Source: Chitinophagaceae bacterium
GTDB taxonomy: Bacteria > Bacteroidota > Bacteroidia > Chitinophagales > Chitinophagaceae
DNA length: 64,000 bases
Assembly: GCA_947446645.1 (NCBI GenBank)
Contig: CANFHA010000012.1
Coordinates: 122,794 to 186,793, forward strand
Direction: 5' to 3'
Position numbers and translations under genes: made by a program
Notes under the pieces: generated by a model
Told to the model about the DNA's origin: nothing
Databases searched by the model: none
What the model saw: only the letters and a program-made list of their open reading frames with translations
Shown here: piece by piece, positions 28,759 to 38,752 of the stretch
Layout of the letters: the number at the start of each line of letters is the position of its first letter
Position numbering within the stretch: position 1 is the first letter of the stretch

Positions 28759-29628
28759 ATGTATAAAACGCTGTTGGTAATATTATTTTCTTTCGTCTTA
28801 ACGCCTGTTTTCGGGCAGAAGGGCACCGATACTTTCAAGCTCTATTTTGATCTCAACGTCTCAACGCTGAATGCCAAAATGGAGAATAAAATAGACCTGC
28901 TCATTTATAATGACAAAATCATAAATGGTAGTAGCGTAATCATTGTTGGTTATGCTGATTTCCTTGGATCTGAGAAGCACAACAGGGCGTTGTCAATGAA
29001 GCGCGCAGCCAGTGTAAAAGCCTACCTGGAAAAGAATGGAGTAAACGCTGAAGACGTAAAGTTCTGTGAAGGGAAGGGGCAGATAGACAGGAGTGGGGTA
29101 GGCGGCAAAGACGGCGTACCAACAGACAGGCGTGTAGATATTGTTGTGGACAACAGGGTGAAAAAACTGCATCCGGAGTTGCCGCTGTCTGGGAAAAAGG
29201 ATACGGCAAGAAAGCCCACCTCTGCTAACATAAACGATATCACCCACCTTGAAAAGGGCTCTGTGCTGTTACTTAAGGATGTTTATTTTCCTCCGGACCG
29301 CCATACAATAATGGCGCAGTCTAATGCAACCCTGGAGCAGCTTTATAAAGTACTCGATGCAAATCCCAACCTCGCTATCAGCATAGAAGGTCATGTATGC
29401 TGTATTCAAAACACCCCTGACGCACTGGACATAGAGACAAATGAGCCAAGTCTATCGGTGAACCGCGCAAGGGAGATATACAATTACCTGTTGAATAAAG
29501 GGATAGATCCCCAAAGGCTTACATACAAAGGTTTTGGACGAAGCAGGCCTGTGGTAGCTGTGGAGATGAATGATGGAGACCGCGAAAAGAATCGCCGGGT
29601 AGAAGTGCGCATAGTGAGTAATAGGTGA
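28759..29628 (+). CDS. OmpA-family protein with two OmpA-like domains
   Basis: 289 residues with a signal peptide (1-19, ending VFGQ). Two consecutive peptidoglycan-binding OmpA-like domains are seen: residues ~25-130 (LYFDLNVSTLN ... GYADFLGSEKHNRALSMKRAASVKAYL) and ~175-285 (VYFPPDRHTIM ... EGHVCC, LSVNRAREIYNYLLNKGI, NRRVEVRI). The first copy ends in TDRRVDIVVD. The tandem arrangement is less usual than a single C-terminal domain. It probably anchors to peptidoglycan in the periplasm. Confidence 0.88.
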   Translation: MYKTLLVILFSFVLTPVFGQKGTDTFKLYFDLNVSTLNAKMENKIDLLIYNDKIINGSSVIIVGYADFLGSEKHNRALSMKRAASVKAYLEKNGVNAEDVKFCEGKGQIDRSGVGGKDGVPTDRRVDIVVDNRVKKLHPELPLSGKKDTARKPTSANINDITHLEKGSVLLLKDVYFPPDRHTIMAQSNATLEQLYKVLDANPNLAISIEGHVCCIQNTPDALDIETNEPSLSVNRAREIYNYLLNKGIDPQRLTYKGFGRSRPVVAVEMNDGDREKNRRVEVRIVSNR

Positions 29629-29654
29629 TTTTGTTATTTATCAAGCTTATAATT

Positions 29655-29687
29655 AAAGAGCCGGAAATTTTTCCGGCTCTTGTTTTT
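29655..29687 (+). terminator. Terminator between OmpA-like and sod genes
   Basis: Arms AAGAGCCGGAAA and TTTCCGGCTCTT pair perfectly and are followed by TGTTTTTT. It is positioned to serve both convergent genes. Confidence 0.9.
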
Positions 29688-29707
29688 TATAGTCTAAAAT
29701 ACCAAAT

Positions 29708-30313
29708 TTACAGTGCCGCTTTATAACGCATAGCTACGGCATCCCAGTTTATCACGCTCCATATCGCTTTCAGATAGTCAGGACGCTTATTCTGATATTT
29801 AAGGTAGTACGCATGTTCCCATACGTCTATTCCCAAAATAGGTGTTCCTTTTACATCCGCAATATCCATCAGCGGGTTGTCCTGGTTTGGCGTTGAGCTA
29901 ACAAACAGTTTTCCGTCATTTACAAGCAGCCACGCCCAGCCGCTTCCGAAGCGAGTAGTACCTGCAGTGTTCATCTTTTCTTTCAGTTCATCCAGTGAGC
30001 CGAATGCTTCATTAATTGCGGTGGCAAGGTCTCCTGTGGGTTGTGGCGCACCGGTGCCCAGTATGCTCCAGAAAAGAGTGTGGTTAAAGTGCCCTCCACC
30101 GTTGTTGCGAACAGCTGCCGGATAGGCGGAAATATTGTCCATAAGTTCCTCCAGCGTTTTGTTTTCGCCATCAGACCCTGCCAGGGCCTTATTCAGGTTA
30201 TCCACGTAAGCCTGGTGATGTTTGTCGTGATGAATTTGCATGGTTTGCGCATCTATGTGTGGTTCAAGTGCGTCAAATGCATATGGTAATGCGGGTAGTG
30301 TAAATGATGCCAT
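29708..30313 (-). CDS. Iron/manganese superoxide dismutase
   Basis: 201 residues. Converts superoxide to peroxide and oxygen. The metal ligands are visible: His in [13 protein letters not shown], His in [11 protein letters not shown], Asp and His in [22 protein letters not shown] and the Fe/Mn domain spacing match the family at normal length. No signal peptide, so cytoplasmic. ATG 30313 ([11 protein letters not shown]) is the start; the frame continues ten codons upstream but with no family support. Confidence 0.96.
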   Translation of the reverse strand: MASFTLPALPYAFDALEPHIDAQTMQIHHDKHHQAYVDNLNKALAGSDGENKTLEELMDNISAYPAAVRNNGGGHFNHTLFWSILGTGAPQPTGDLATAINEAFGSLDELKEKMNTAGTTRFGSGWAWLLVNDGKLFVSSTPNQDNPLMDIADVKGTPILGIDVWEHAYYLKYQNKRPDYLKAIWSVINWDAVAMRYKAAL

Positions 30314-30743
30314 AGTTTTTATTTTTTGTTTATTGTTTACCACTCAAAGATAGTGGAACTATCATTGAGAAAAACTGCGCCCTTTATAACAAATACACAT
30401 ACCGGCATAGGTCGAAGACGCAAAAAGTTGTAAAGAAATCGCTTGTATATGCCGTACTTTACGAATTTAATTAAAATGTTTAGTCTTCTATTCGAAAAAT
30501 TAATCAAGAACTAATGGAATTGTAAACGACTGGTTAATGAAATTATCTTTTCTTAATAAAATAATGTGACGATTGTTTTTTTGTGCACGAAAAAAAATTA
30601 TCTTTAGCTTTTTTTTTAAAGTAACTGCGTAGCCTTTTCGGGCTCAGCCTGGTATTTTGAGCATGTTTTTAAATAGCAAAATAGTCGTTTACCGTATTAA
30701 ATTAAGTGTTCACCACGTTTTAGAAAATCACAAAAACTGTTTT
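30314..30743. other. 430-base gene-free leader between sod and the giant adhesin
   Basis: The stretch is AT-rich, with T-runs at about 30575-30615 and a small hairpin (GATAGTggaaCTATC) near 30348-30363. It probably holds the divergent promoters of sod and the adhesin. No RNA gene or repeat was recognised. Confidence 0.5.
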
Positions 30744-33700
30744 ATGAAAAGATTTGTACCCTTTTACTTGCGCTCCCTTCTGTTATCGGCACTTTTTGTT
30801 GTCGCAGGACTCAGTGCATTTGCCAGCCACATAGTAGGAATGGACCTTAACTATCAATGGGTTAGTGGTAACACTTATCGAATAACAGTTGTCGCTTACG
30901 GCGATTGCGGCACAGCATCGGCCGGGGCCTACTCTACACTGGCTACGGCAACGCCGAACGTATGTGTGTACAATGGAGCAACGCTTTTTTCGACTGTAGT
31001 ATGTAACCCTGATGCCGCCAATTCAAACTTGCTTTCGGCACAGGTTTGTACTGCGGATACGGGTCTTACTACATGTACTATACCATCAAGCACTATTATT
31101 GGTATCAAAAAGTTTACCTACACGGGAACGGTCACGCTTTCAGGTCCTTCGCATACCTGGCGCTTCATCTTTAACGGCAACATGGGGGCGGCAACTGGTG
31201 CCGGACGTGCTGCTTCTATCACAAATATAAATACTCCAGGCACTACTATTACGACATTGATAGACTCTCTGGATAACACGTATCATAATAACTCAAGTGT
31301 AAAGTTGGCAGTTGAGCCAACTCCTTATTACTGTCTTAACAACTTAAACAATTATAATCCAGGGGCAACGGATCCAGACGGTGACAGTCTGCGCTTTGTC
31401 CTATCGAACGGCCTTACAAGTGCAGGCGGCGGCGGCGGCACAGCCTGTAACCCAACACCAACTAACGTTACTTATACAGGTGGCACCTCCGCAGCATCTC
31501 CATTGCTTATAGCAGCTGGTTCGCTTAGTTTCAATCAGATTACCGGTCAGTTGAATTTCATTCCTAATGCTTCGCAGCGTGCACTTGTTGTGTATAGCAT
31601 CAGGGAGTTCCGAAATGATACTTTTATTGGTACCAGTATGCGTGAAATGACGTTCCTTGTGCAAACCTGTACTAATACACCGCCATGGGGCGGATTAGTA
31701 TCTTCCACAGGCAGTGGTTACATAGCAGATAGTCTTAATTACCAGATATGCCTGAACTCCGGGGCATTCACATTGACCACTAAGCCAACCGAATCAAACA
31801 CGACAGGGAACATTACAGTTACTTCGTTTGGATTGCCTGCCGGTTCTTCGGTTTCTGTAGTTGGTAATGGTACACCTAACCCAACAGCTACTTTCTCCTG
31901 GACTTCTACAGGTGTAGCAGCGGGTACGTACACCTTCTTCCTTATCTACAGGGATGACGCTTGTCCTATCAATGGATTGTCAACATACGCATTTAATGTT
32001 ACGATTAATTCACTTGGCGCTATTACCGGCACAGCAAGTACGTGTGTTGGTGGTACAACTGCGTTAACTGATGCCACTGCGGGCGGTGTGTGGTCTAGTA
32101 ACAATACTGGTGTAGCTACAGTAGGCTCGTCTGATGGCATAGTTTTCGGTACGTCTGCTGGTACTGCAACCATTAGCTATTCAGTTGGTACCTGTTTTGT
32201 TACGAAGATTGTCACTGTTACTGCAGTTGTTGCTCCAATCAATCCTTCATCGGTTTCGGTATGTATTGGCACAAGCCAGACGCTTACTGACGCTACAGCA
32301 GGCGGCACATGGAGCAGCAGTGATGTTGCAATAGCTACAGTATCGTCAATCGGCACAGTTACCGGTGCTGGCGTAGGTACGGCTACCATAACTTATGCTG
32401 TCGCCGGATGTGCTTCATTCCTCACAGTCACCGTTAATAACGCAGCCACGCCCATTTCGCCGGCCACGACAACAGTCTGCACCGGAAATACAGTAAGTCT
32501 TACAGACGCTACCACCGGTGGTACCTGGGCTGCGAGCAATGCGAATGCAACCGTCAGCGCTTCTGGTGTTGTAACGGGTGTAACGGCAGGTACAGTAACA
32601 ATAACTTATACTGTTGGCGCTTGTACTGCTACAGCGCTTGTTACCGTGCAAGCTGGTGTGGCTGCAATATCCCCATCTCCATTGAGTATTTGTCTTGGCG
32701 GCACCAGTACGCTTTCCGATTCACCTGCTGGTGGAACCTGGTCTAGCAGCAACACTGCAGTTGCTACAGTTACCGGCGCTGGTGTTGTTACCAGTGTGGG
32801 AATTGGTGCTGCAATAATTACTTATACATTAGGCGGCTGTTTTGACACTGTTATTGTAAATGTCAATACTGCCCCGGTGGCAATAACCCCGGCAAGCTCA
32901 ATAATATGTGTTGGCAATACGGTTAACCTGACTGATGCTACAGCCGGCGGTGCATGGAGCACGGGTAATGCTGCAGTAGCAACCGTAAGCGGCACCGGTG
33001 TGGTTACCGGCACAGGTACAGGCATCGTTTCTATATCTTATACTATTGGTACCTGCGTTGCCTCAGCAACAGTTAGTGTTACTGCTGCGGTAGGTGCAAT
33101 CAATCCTGCTCCTGTTACTATCTGCCTTGGAGGGTCCGTTACTCTTACCGATGCAACAGCCGGCGGTACATGGTCGAGCAGCAATGGTGCTGTAGCTACA
33201 ATTAGTGCGGGTGGTGTTCTTACTTCAACTGGCATCGGTACTACAACAATATCTTATAATACTGGTGGTTGTGCAGCTGTAACAATTGCTACAGTTAACT
33301 CAGCTCCGGGTGCGATCACTCCTGCTACGGCTACAGTATGTACAGGCAGCACAGTAAACCTTACTGACGCTACTACTGGTGGTGTGTGGACAGCAAGCAA
33401 TGGTAATGCTACCGTAAGCGGTACTGGTGTTGTCACAGGTGTTGCGGCAGGTACGGTTACCATCAGCTACGCTATCGGCACATGCTCAAGCACTGCACTT
33501 GTTACAGTAAATACTTCACCTGGAGCTATTAATCCAACTCCCGTTACTGTTTGTCTTGGTGGAACCACTACTTTGACGAATGGCACAGCAGGCGGTGCAT
33601 GGAGCAGTAGTAACACTGGTGTTGCTACAATTTCTGCTGGCGGTCTGGTTACCGCTGTTAGCACAGGTACTACAATAATATCTTATATTCTTTCTGGTTG

Positions 33701-36700
33701 CTCTGCAACAACTATAGCAACCGTTAATTCTGCGCCTAGTCCTATAGTTCCATCTTCGGCAACTGTATGTACAGGCACAACAACTAATCTCACAGATGCG
33801 GTTACAGGCGGTGTGTGGAGTGCAAGTAATGGTAATGCCACAGTAAGTGGTACAGGTGTAGTTACTGGTATCTCTGTAGGTACAGTTACTATTAGTTACG
33901 CTATCGGCACATGTAACACTACAGCTACTGTAACGGTTAACGCAGGCGTTTCTCCAATTTCTCCAGCAACACTTAGCCTTTGTATTGGAAATACAGCTAC
34001 AGTGAGTGATGCAACTGGCGGCGGCGCATGGTCTAGCAGCAATGGTAACGCTACCATTTCGGCTGGTGGCCTTGTTACTGCGGTAACAGCAGGCACTTCG
34101 ATAATCTCTTATACAGTAGGTCTTTGTTCTGCAACGATAATCGCTACCGTCGCTCCTAGTCCATCAGCGATCTCTCCTGCTACCGGCACTGTATGTGTTG
34201 GCGCTACGCTTTCTCTGTCTGACGCAGTTGGCGGCGGCGTATGGAGCGCAAGCAACTCGAATGTGATCGTAGCTTCAGGTATCGTTTCTGGTGTTACTCC
34301 CGGAACTTCAACGATAACTTACTCAATAGGTAGCTGTATTGCAACAGCAACCGTTACTATTAATCCTGCATCGACTGCAGGTACTATTACTGGCCCTGCG
34401 TCAATTTGTCCTGGTTCTTCTGTAACACTTACACCTTCAGTTTCTGGTGGCGTATGGAGCGCAAGCAACGCAAACGCAACGGTTTCTGCGACTGGTGTTG
34501 TTACTGGTGTTAGCTTAGGTACAGATGTTATCTCTTACGCAGTAACTACTGTTTGTGGTACATCAATAGCTACGTTAACGGTTACTGTTTCTGCAACTGC
34601 AAATTCCGGGAATATCCTCGGGCCTGCGACTATATGTGTAGGGTCATTTAATATCTATATCGATTCTGCAATAGGTGGTGTTTGGAGCCTTACAAATGGC
34701 AACGCGGTAATATCTCCGGTAGGTGTTGTGACAGCATTAGTTGCAGGTTCTGAAACTGTTGTTTACACTGTTCCTGGTTCATGTACTTCTTCATTCCTAA
34801 ACATAACTATCGTTCCTGCAATATCTGCAGCTGGTCCAATCTCCGGTCCTACCAGTGTTTGTATCGGTTCTACAGTTACTTTATCTGATCCAACTACTCC
34901 GGGCGGAGTGTGGAGCATGACTAATGGTCGCGCAACGATCAACGCATCTTCAGGCTTGGTAACAGCAGTGTCTCCTGGCCTTGACACCGTTATTTATACA
35001 TTGACTACAGCTTGCGGCACTTACTCTACTACTTCTACCATGATGGTTGATGCATCTGCTACCCCTGCTCCGATCGCTGGCCCATCTACAGTATGTATCG
35101 GTGGTACTATCACACTTTCTGATGCCGACCTTGGTGGTGCATGGAGCAGCAGCAATGCTCGCGCTACTGTAGTGCCAGGTACAGGTGTTGTTACTGGTAT
35201 CTCAAGTGGCCTGGACACGATCAAGTATACAGTTATCAATGGTTGCGGCTTGGGTGCTATTACAAAGGTTATTACAGTTACGGCGGCTCCAAGCCCCGGT
35301 ACAATTACAGGCGCAAGCAGCGTATGTGTTGGTGCAACTATCGCACTTACCGATGCAGTTGCAGGTGGTACATGGAGCACATCTAACAGCGCTGCCAATG
35401 TAGACGCTACCGGTCACGTTATTGGTATCTCTGGCGGCACAGTTACCGTATATTATACAATCACAGCATCTTGCGGTGCGATAAGCGCTACAAAGGTTAT
35501 TACAGTTAACTCACTTTCCGTAGGTCCGATCCTCGGGCCAGATAGCCTTTGCGTTGGTACTTCGATCACCGAACTCGAGTTTACTCCGGGCGGTGTATGG
35601 AGTGCAGGTAACACGCATGCTACAGTTGTAGGCGGTATTGTTACCGGTGTATCTTCAGGTACTGTTCCAATTTCTTATACGGTTTCTACATCATGCGGCA
35701 CAGGATCTGCAGTTAAGATCGTGCACGTTATGGCACCTGGCGATCCCGGTGTTATCGTGGGCATCAATGATGTATGTGTTGGTTCTGCAATTACACTTAC
35801 CGATTCAGTTCCTGGTGGAATATGGCTTACCAGCAATGGTACTGCCGTTCTTCTGGGTCCAGGCATCGTATCTGGCGTTAGTGTTGGTATCGACTCTATA
35901 TTCTACCTGGTTACAAATATGTGCGGTACCGATGAGGCCCGTCACATTGTGAATGTTAATCCTTCGCCTGTTGTTCCGGCTATTTCCGGTACACCAAACC
36001 AGTGCGTAGGTACCAGCATCACTTTTACCGACGTTGTTTCCGGTGGTATCTGGACCAGTACTGATCCTGCGATTGCGACAGTAAACGCAACGACAGGTAA
36101 AGTAACAGGTGTATCTGCTGGACTTGTTGACATTAGCTATACGATCACTAACTCCTTCGGTTGCCCGGGTTCTGCAACTATCACAGACACCGTGAGCGAT
36201 CCTATTACAGTAATGGCGATCAACGGCAATGCAGACATCTGTGTTGGCTCAGTAATAACATTTAATGACAGCACTGCAGGTGGTGTTTGGAGCAGCAGCA
36301 ATGCTACTGTAGCAACAGTAGATGCTTCTGGTCTGGTTACAGCAATAGGTTCTGGTGCGGCAACTATCAGCTACACTGTAACAGGTGCATGCAACACAGC
36401 AACTGCAACTTTCAATGTAACAGTTCATTCTCTCCCAATCGTCGGACCTATTTCTGGCGCTACAGTGGTTTGTATCGGTCTCACAACCACGCTGAGCGAT
36501 GCGACTACCGGTGGTGTATGGACAAGTACAGATACAACGATCGCTATAGTTGATCCTTCAATAGGTGTTGTTACTGGTAACACATCTGGTGCGGTTAATA
36601 TTATCTATACAGTTACAAATTCATTTGGATGCGTTTCGTCTGCAATCTATCCGTTCACCGTTAATCCTTACCCGGTTATCTCTGCAATCACTGGTACTGC

Positions 36701-38063
36701 CAGCGAGTGTGTAGCGGGTACTACTACATTGTTCGATGCTACTGGCGGCGGCGGCTGGAGCAGCAGTGATGTAACTATCGCTACTGTTGATGGATCTGGT
36801 AACGTAACAGGGGTGTCTGGTGGGACAGCAACTATTACATATACAGTTACAAGCGGCGCTGGCTGCTCTGCAACAGCAACAATAGTTAACACGGTTAATA
36901 CTGTTCCTGCAGCTACGGCCATCACGGGTACACTGTCAGTTTGTGAAGGTTCTTCAACTACGCTCACTAACAGCGCGGCTGGTGGTGTATGGAGCAGCAA
37001 TGATGCTACCATAGCTACAGTGGATGCAGCAGGTGTTGTAACAGGTGTTGCTGCCGGTACAGACTTCATTTTCTACACAGTATCAAATGGCTGCGGTTCG
37101 GTTATCGATTCTGCTACTATCACTGTTAATGCAACCCCGGTTGTTAATCCTATCATCGGTGCCGTTACTACTTCATGTGTAGGCGCTACCATCACGTTGA
37201 CAGATGCGACTACCGGTGGTGTATGGAGCACAAGTGATTCAGCAGTTGCTACAGTAGATGCATCGGGTGTTATTACTGGTATTGCTTCAGGTACTGCCAC
37301 AATCACTTATGGGGTATCAAGCGGTAGCTGCACAGGTATTGCTATCTACAACGTAACTATTGCTCCGGGCATCGGCGGTATTGGTGTTGTTCCTGCAAGT
37401 GCTACACTCTGTCATGGCGCATTGGTTAACATGCATACGACTACCATTGTTCCTGGTATTACTTACCAGTGGATGATAGATGGCAATGTAATTGATGGTG
37501 CTACTAACTCAAGCTATACTGCTGACAGCGCGGGTACTTATTCACTGATGATCGGCAACGGTAGCTGCACTTATACTATATCAGGTACAGTGGTTTCTAA
37601 CCAGCCAGATGCAGTTGTAGGCTTCAACGCACCTAACGTTCTGTTTACCGGTTCGTTCTATTACTACCAGTGGTTCCTGAATGGTGTTGCAATACCAGGT
37701 GCTAACAGCAGTACTTACTACGAAAGCAACTCAGGTGACTACACAGTAGTAGTTACAGATATCAACGGATGTTCTGATACAGCGTCATCTTACAATGTGG
37801 GTAGCGGTACAGGCGTTAAATCGATTACTACTGTTGGCAATGTAAGGGTTTATCCTAACCCTGCTATCTCTATGCTGAGCATCGAGGCTGCTGAAATAGT
37901 AAATGCATCTATCCTTAGTGTTGACGGTAAAACGTTGATCTCTCAGAAGAATGCCAAGAGCATTGATATCAGTGCACTTGCAAACGGCATGTACATGATC
38001 ATGATCTACGACGAAAATGACAGGTTGCTCCTGACATCTAAATTTGTCAAAGCTGATCAATAG
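30744..38063 (+). CDS. Giant secreted adhesin with 24 Ig-like repeats and T9SS sorting domain
   Basis: 2,439 residues. Signal peptide at 1-27 (MKRFVPFYLRSLLLSALFVV...). A ~420-residue N-terminal region begins ASHIVGMDLNYQWVSGNTYR, as in many gliding-type surface proteins. From ~430 to ~2,200 there are 24 BIG2-like repeats of 70-80 residues, each with a GGVWSS-type core; the C-terminal repeats carry DA(S)GLVTG. Two further Ig folds (TYQWMIDGN and YYYQWFLNG) precede a type A T9SS sorting domain starting near NVRVYPNPAISM. Likely a surface adhesin exported through T9SS. ATG 30744 is chosen because it begins the signal peptide. DNA repeats inside the gene are a coding repeat array, not CRISPR. 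Confidence 0.93.
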   Translation: MKRFVPFYLRSLLLSALFVVAGLSAFASHIVGMDLNYQWVSGNTYRITVVAYGDCGTASAGAYSTLATATPNVCVYNGATLFSTVVCNPDAANSNLLSAQVCTADTGLTTCTIPSSTIIGIKKFTYTGTVTLSGPSHTWRFIFNGNMGAATGAGRAASITNINTPGTTITTLIDSLDNTYHNNSSVKLAVEPTPYYCLNNLNNYNPGATDPDGDSLRFVLSNGLTSAGGGGGTACNPTPTNVTYTGGTSAASPLLIAAGSLSFNQITGQLNFIPNASQRALVVYSIREFRNDTFIGTSMREMTFLVQTCTNTPPWGGLVSSTGSGYIADSLNYQICLNSGAFTLTTKPTESNTTGNITVTSFGLPAGSSVSVVGNGTPNPTATFSWTSTGVAAGTYTFFLIYRDDACPINGLSTYAFNVTINSLGAITGTASTCVGGTTALTDATAGGVWSSNNTGVATVGSSDGIVFGTSAGTATISYSVGTCFVTKIVTVTAVVAPINPSSVSVCIGTSQTLTDATAGGTWSSSDVAIATVSSIGTVTGAGVGTATITYAVAGCASFLTVTVNNAATPISPATTTVCTGNTVSLTDATTGGTWAASNANATVSASGVVTGVTAGTVTITYTVGACTATALVTVQAGVAAISPSPLSICLGGTSTLSDSPAGGTWSSSNTAVATVTGAGVVTSVGIGAAIITYTLGGCFDTVIVNVNTAPVAITPASSIICVGNTVNLTDATAGGAWSTGNAAVATVSGTGVVTGTGTGIVSISYTIGTCVASATVSVTAAVGAINPAPVTICLGGSVTLTDATAGGTWSSSNGAVATISAGGVLTSTGIGTTTISYNTGGCAAVTIATVNSAPGAITPATATVCTGSTVNLTDATTGGVWTASNGNATVSGTGVVTGVAAGTVTISYAIGTCSSTALVTVNTSPGAINPTPVTVCLGGTTTLTNGTAGGAWSSSNTGVATISAGGLVTAVSTGTTIISYILSGCSATTIATVNSAPSPIVPSSATVCTGTTTNLTDAVTGGVWSASNGNATVSGTGVVTGISVGTVTISYAIGTCNTTATVTVNAGVSPISPATLSLCIGNTATVSDATGGGAWSSSNGNATISAGGLVTAVTAGTSIISYTVGLCSATIIATVAPSPSAISPATGTVCVGATLSLSDAVGGGVWSASNSNVIVASGIVSGVTPGTSTITYSIGSCIATATVTINPASTAGTITGPASICPGSSVTLTPSVSGGVWSASNANATVSATGVVTGVSLGTDVISYAVTTVCGTSIATLTVTVSATANSGNILGPATICVGSFNIYIDSAIGGVWSLTNGNAVISPVGVVTALVAGSETVVYTVPGSCTSSFLNITIVPAISAAGPISGPTSVCIGSTVTLSDPTTPGGVWSMTNGRATINASSGLVTAVSPGLDTVIYTLTTACGTYSTTSTMMVDASATPAPIAGPSTVCIGGTITLSDADLGGAWSSSNARATVVPGTGVVTGISSGLDTIKYTVINGCGLGAITKVITVTAAPSPGTITGASSVCVGATIALTDAVAGGTWSTSNSAANVDATGHVIGISGGTVTVYYTITASCGAISATKVITVNSLSVGPILGPDSLCVGTSITELEFTPGGVWSAGNTHATVVGGIVTGVSSGTVPISYTVSTSCGTGSAVKIVHVMAPGDPGVIVGINDVCVGSAITLTDSVPGGIWLTSNGTAVLLGPGIVSGVSVGIDSIFYLVTNMCGTDEARHIVNVNPSPVVPAISGTPNQCVGTSITFTDVVSGGIWTSTDPAIATVNATTGKVTGVSAGLVDISYTITNSFGCPGSATITDTVSDPITVMAINGNADICVGSVITFNDSTAGGVWSSSNATVATVDASGLVTAIGSGAATISYTVTGACNTATATFNVTVHSLPIVGPISGATVVCIGLTTTLSDATTGGVWTSTDTTIAIVDPSIGVVTGNTSGAVNIIYTVTNSFGCVSSAIYPFTVNPYPVISAITGTASECVAGTTTLFDATGGGGWSSSDVTIATVDGSGNVTGVSGGTATITYTVTSGAGCSATATIVNTVNTVPAATAITGTLSVCEGSSTTLTNSAAGGVWSSNDATIATVDAAGVVTGVAAGTDFIFYTVSNGCGSVIDSATITVNATPVVNPIIGAVTTSCVGATITLTDATTGGVWSTSDSAVATVDASGVITGIASGTATITYGVSSGSCTGIAIYNVTIAPGIGGIGVVPASATLCHGALVNMHTTTIVPGITYQWMIDGNVIDGATNSSYTADSAGTYSLMIGNGSCTYTISGTVVSNQPDAVVGFNAPNVLFTGSFYYYQWFLNGVAIPGANSSTYYESNSGDYTVVVTDINGCSDTASSYNVGSGTGVKSITTVGNVRVYPNPAISMLSIEAAEIVNASILSVDGKTLISQKNAKSIDISALANGMYMIMIYDENDRLLLTSKFVKADQ

Positions 38064-38084
38064 TCAATAAGTATTTTTTCGATA

Positions 38085-38109
38085 CAAAGCCCCGATTTTC
38101 GGGGCTTTG
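38085..38109 (+). terminator. Terminator after the giant adhesin
   Basis: Arms CAAAGCCCCGA and TCGGGGCTTTG around a 3-base loop, about 20 bases after the stop codon; followed by TTATTT. Confidence 0.85.
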
Positions 38110-38188
38110 TTATTTCCCAAAAAGTTGCACGCTGTTTGTATCTGTGTAAATCTCTAACCAGCCTGCCTAAAACTGGCAGACCAGCGAC

Positions 38189-38599
38189 TTATAAACAGTA
38201 TAGATCCAAATCAAATTCGATAGTTAGACCGGTTGTTACTTTGTGATATCTTTCAGTCAGATGTAGAGAAGGTGTACTTTCTTCATTGTCTCTATAAACG
38301 TAAAGTGCACAAGCTAGCTCGCAATAATACTTACTGGTAAGTATTTTAAAGACATCGTATTTGGATTCAATAAGGTTGAGTAGGCAATCCAACTGTATGT
38401 TAAATGGCGTATACTTATCGTGTCCTGAATTCAGCATCCAGGCATTTTTATTTGCAATACGTCGCCACTTTGGGTTTATGCGCTGACCCTTGATATGTAT
38501 ATTGGTAGGTTGCTGGCCAATTAACGCACTAATCTCATCATGAGAAATGTCGTCAAAATTACATATGATGATACGCAAAAAGATCTCATTCTTGTTCAT
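38189..38599 (-). CDS. DUF4279 domain protein
   Basis: 136 residues, cytoplasmic, full length for DUF4279. Family traits visible: SHDEISALIGQQPTNIHIKG, KNAWMLNSG, DKYTPFNIQLDCLLNLIE, STPSLHLTERYH and the closing LTIEFDLDLYCL. The role is unknown; in some genomes the family is linked to immunity proteins of toxin systems, but no toxin gene is adjacent here. Confidence 0.85.
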   Translation of the reverse strand: MNKNEIFLRIIICNFDDISHDEISALIGQQPTNIHIKGQRINPKWRRIANKNAWMLNSGHDKYTPFNIQLDCLLNLIESKYDVFKILTSKYYCELACALYVYRDNEESTPSLHLTERYHKVTTGLTIEFDLDLYCL

Positions 38600-38752
38600 T
38601 CAGAAGATTTGTGGTCGTCTGGTAAATTAAAATATTATGCTTGCCCGCAAACGCCTACCTGGAAGATGATATGCTAATGTATCTTTACGAAGTTGTTGAT
38701 CCCCGGGTTTCGGCCGAACGCTCCTGATTTTTGCGCGCTGAGCTTGCGAACA

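Noticed and set aside
32000..37400. Regular DNA repeats inside the giant adhesin as a CRISPR or satellite array
   Set aside because: The frame is open throughout and repeats are ~75-80 codons of variable sequence encoding Ig-like folds.
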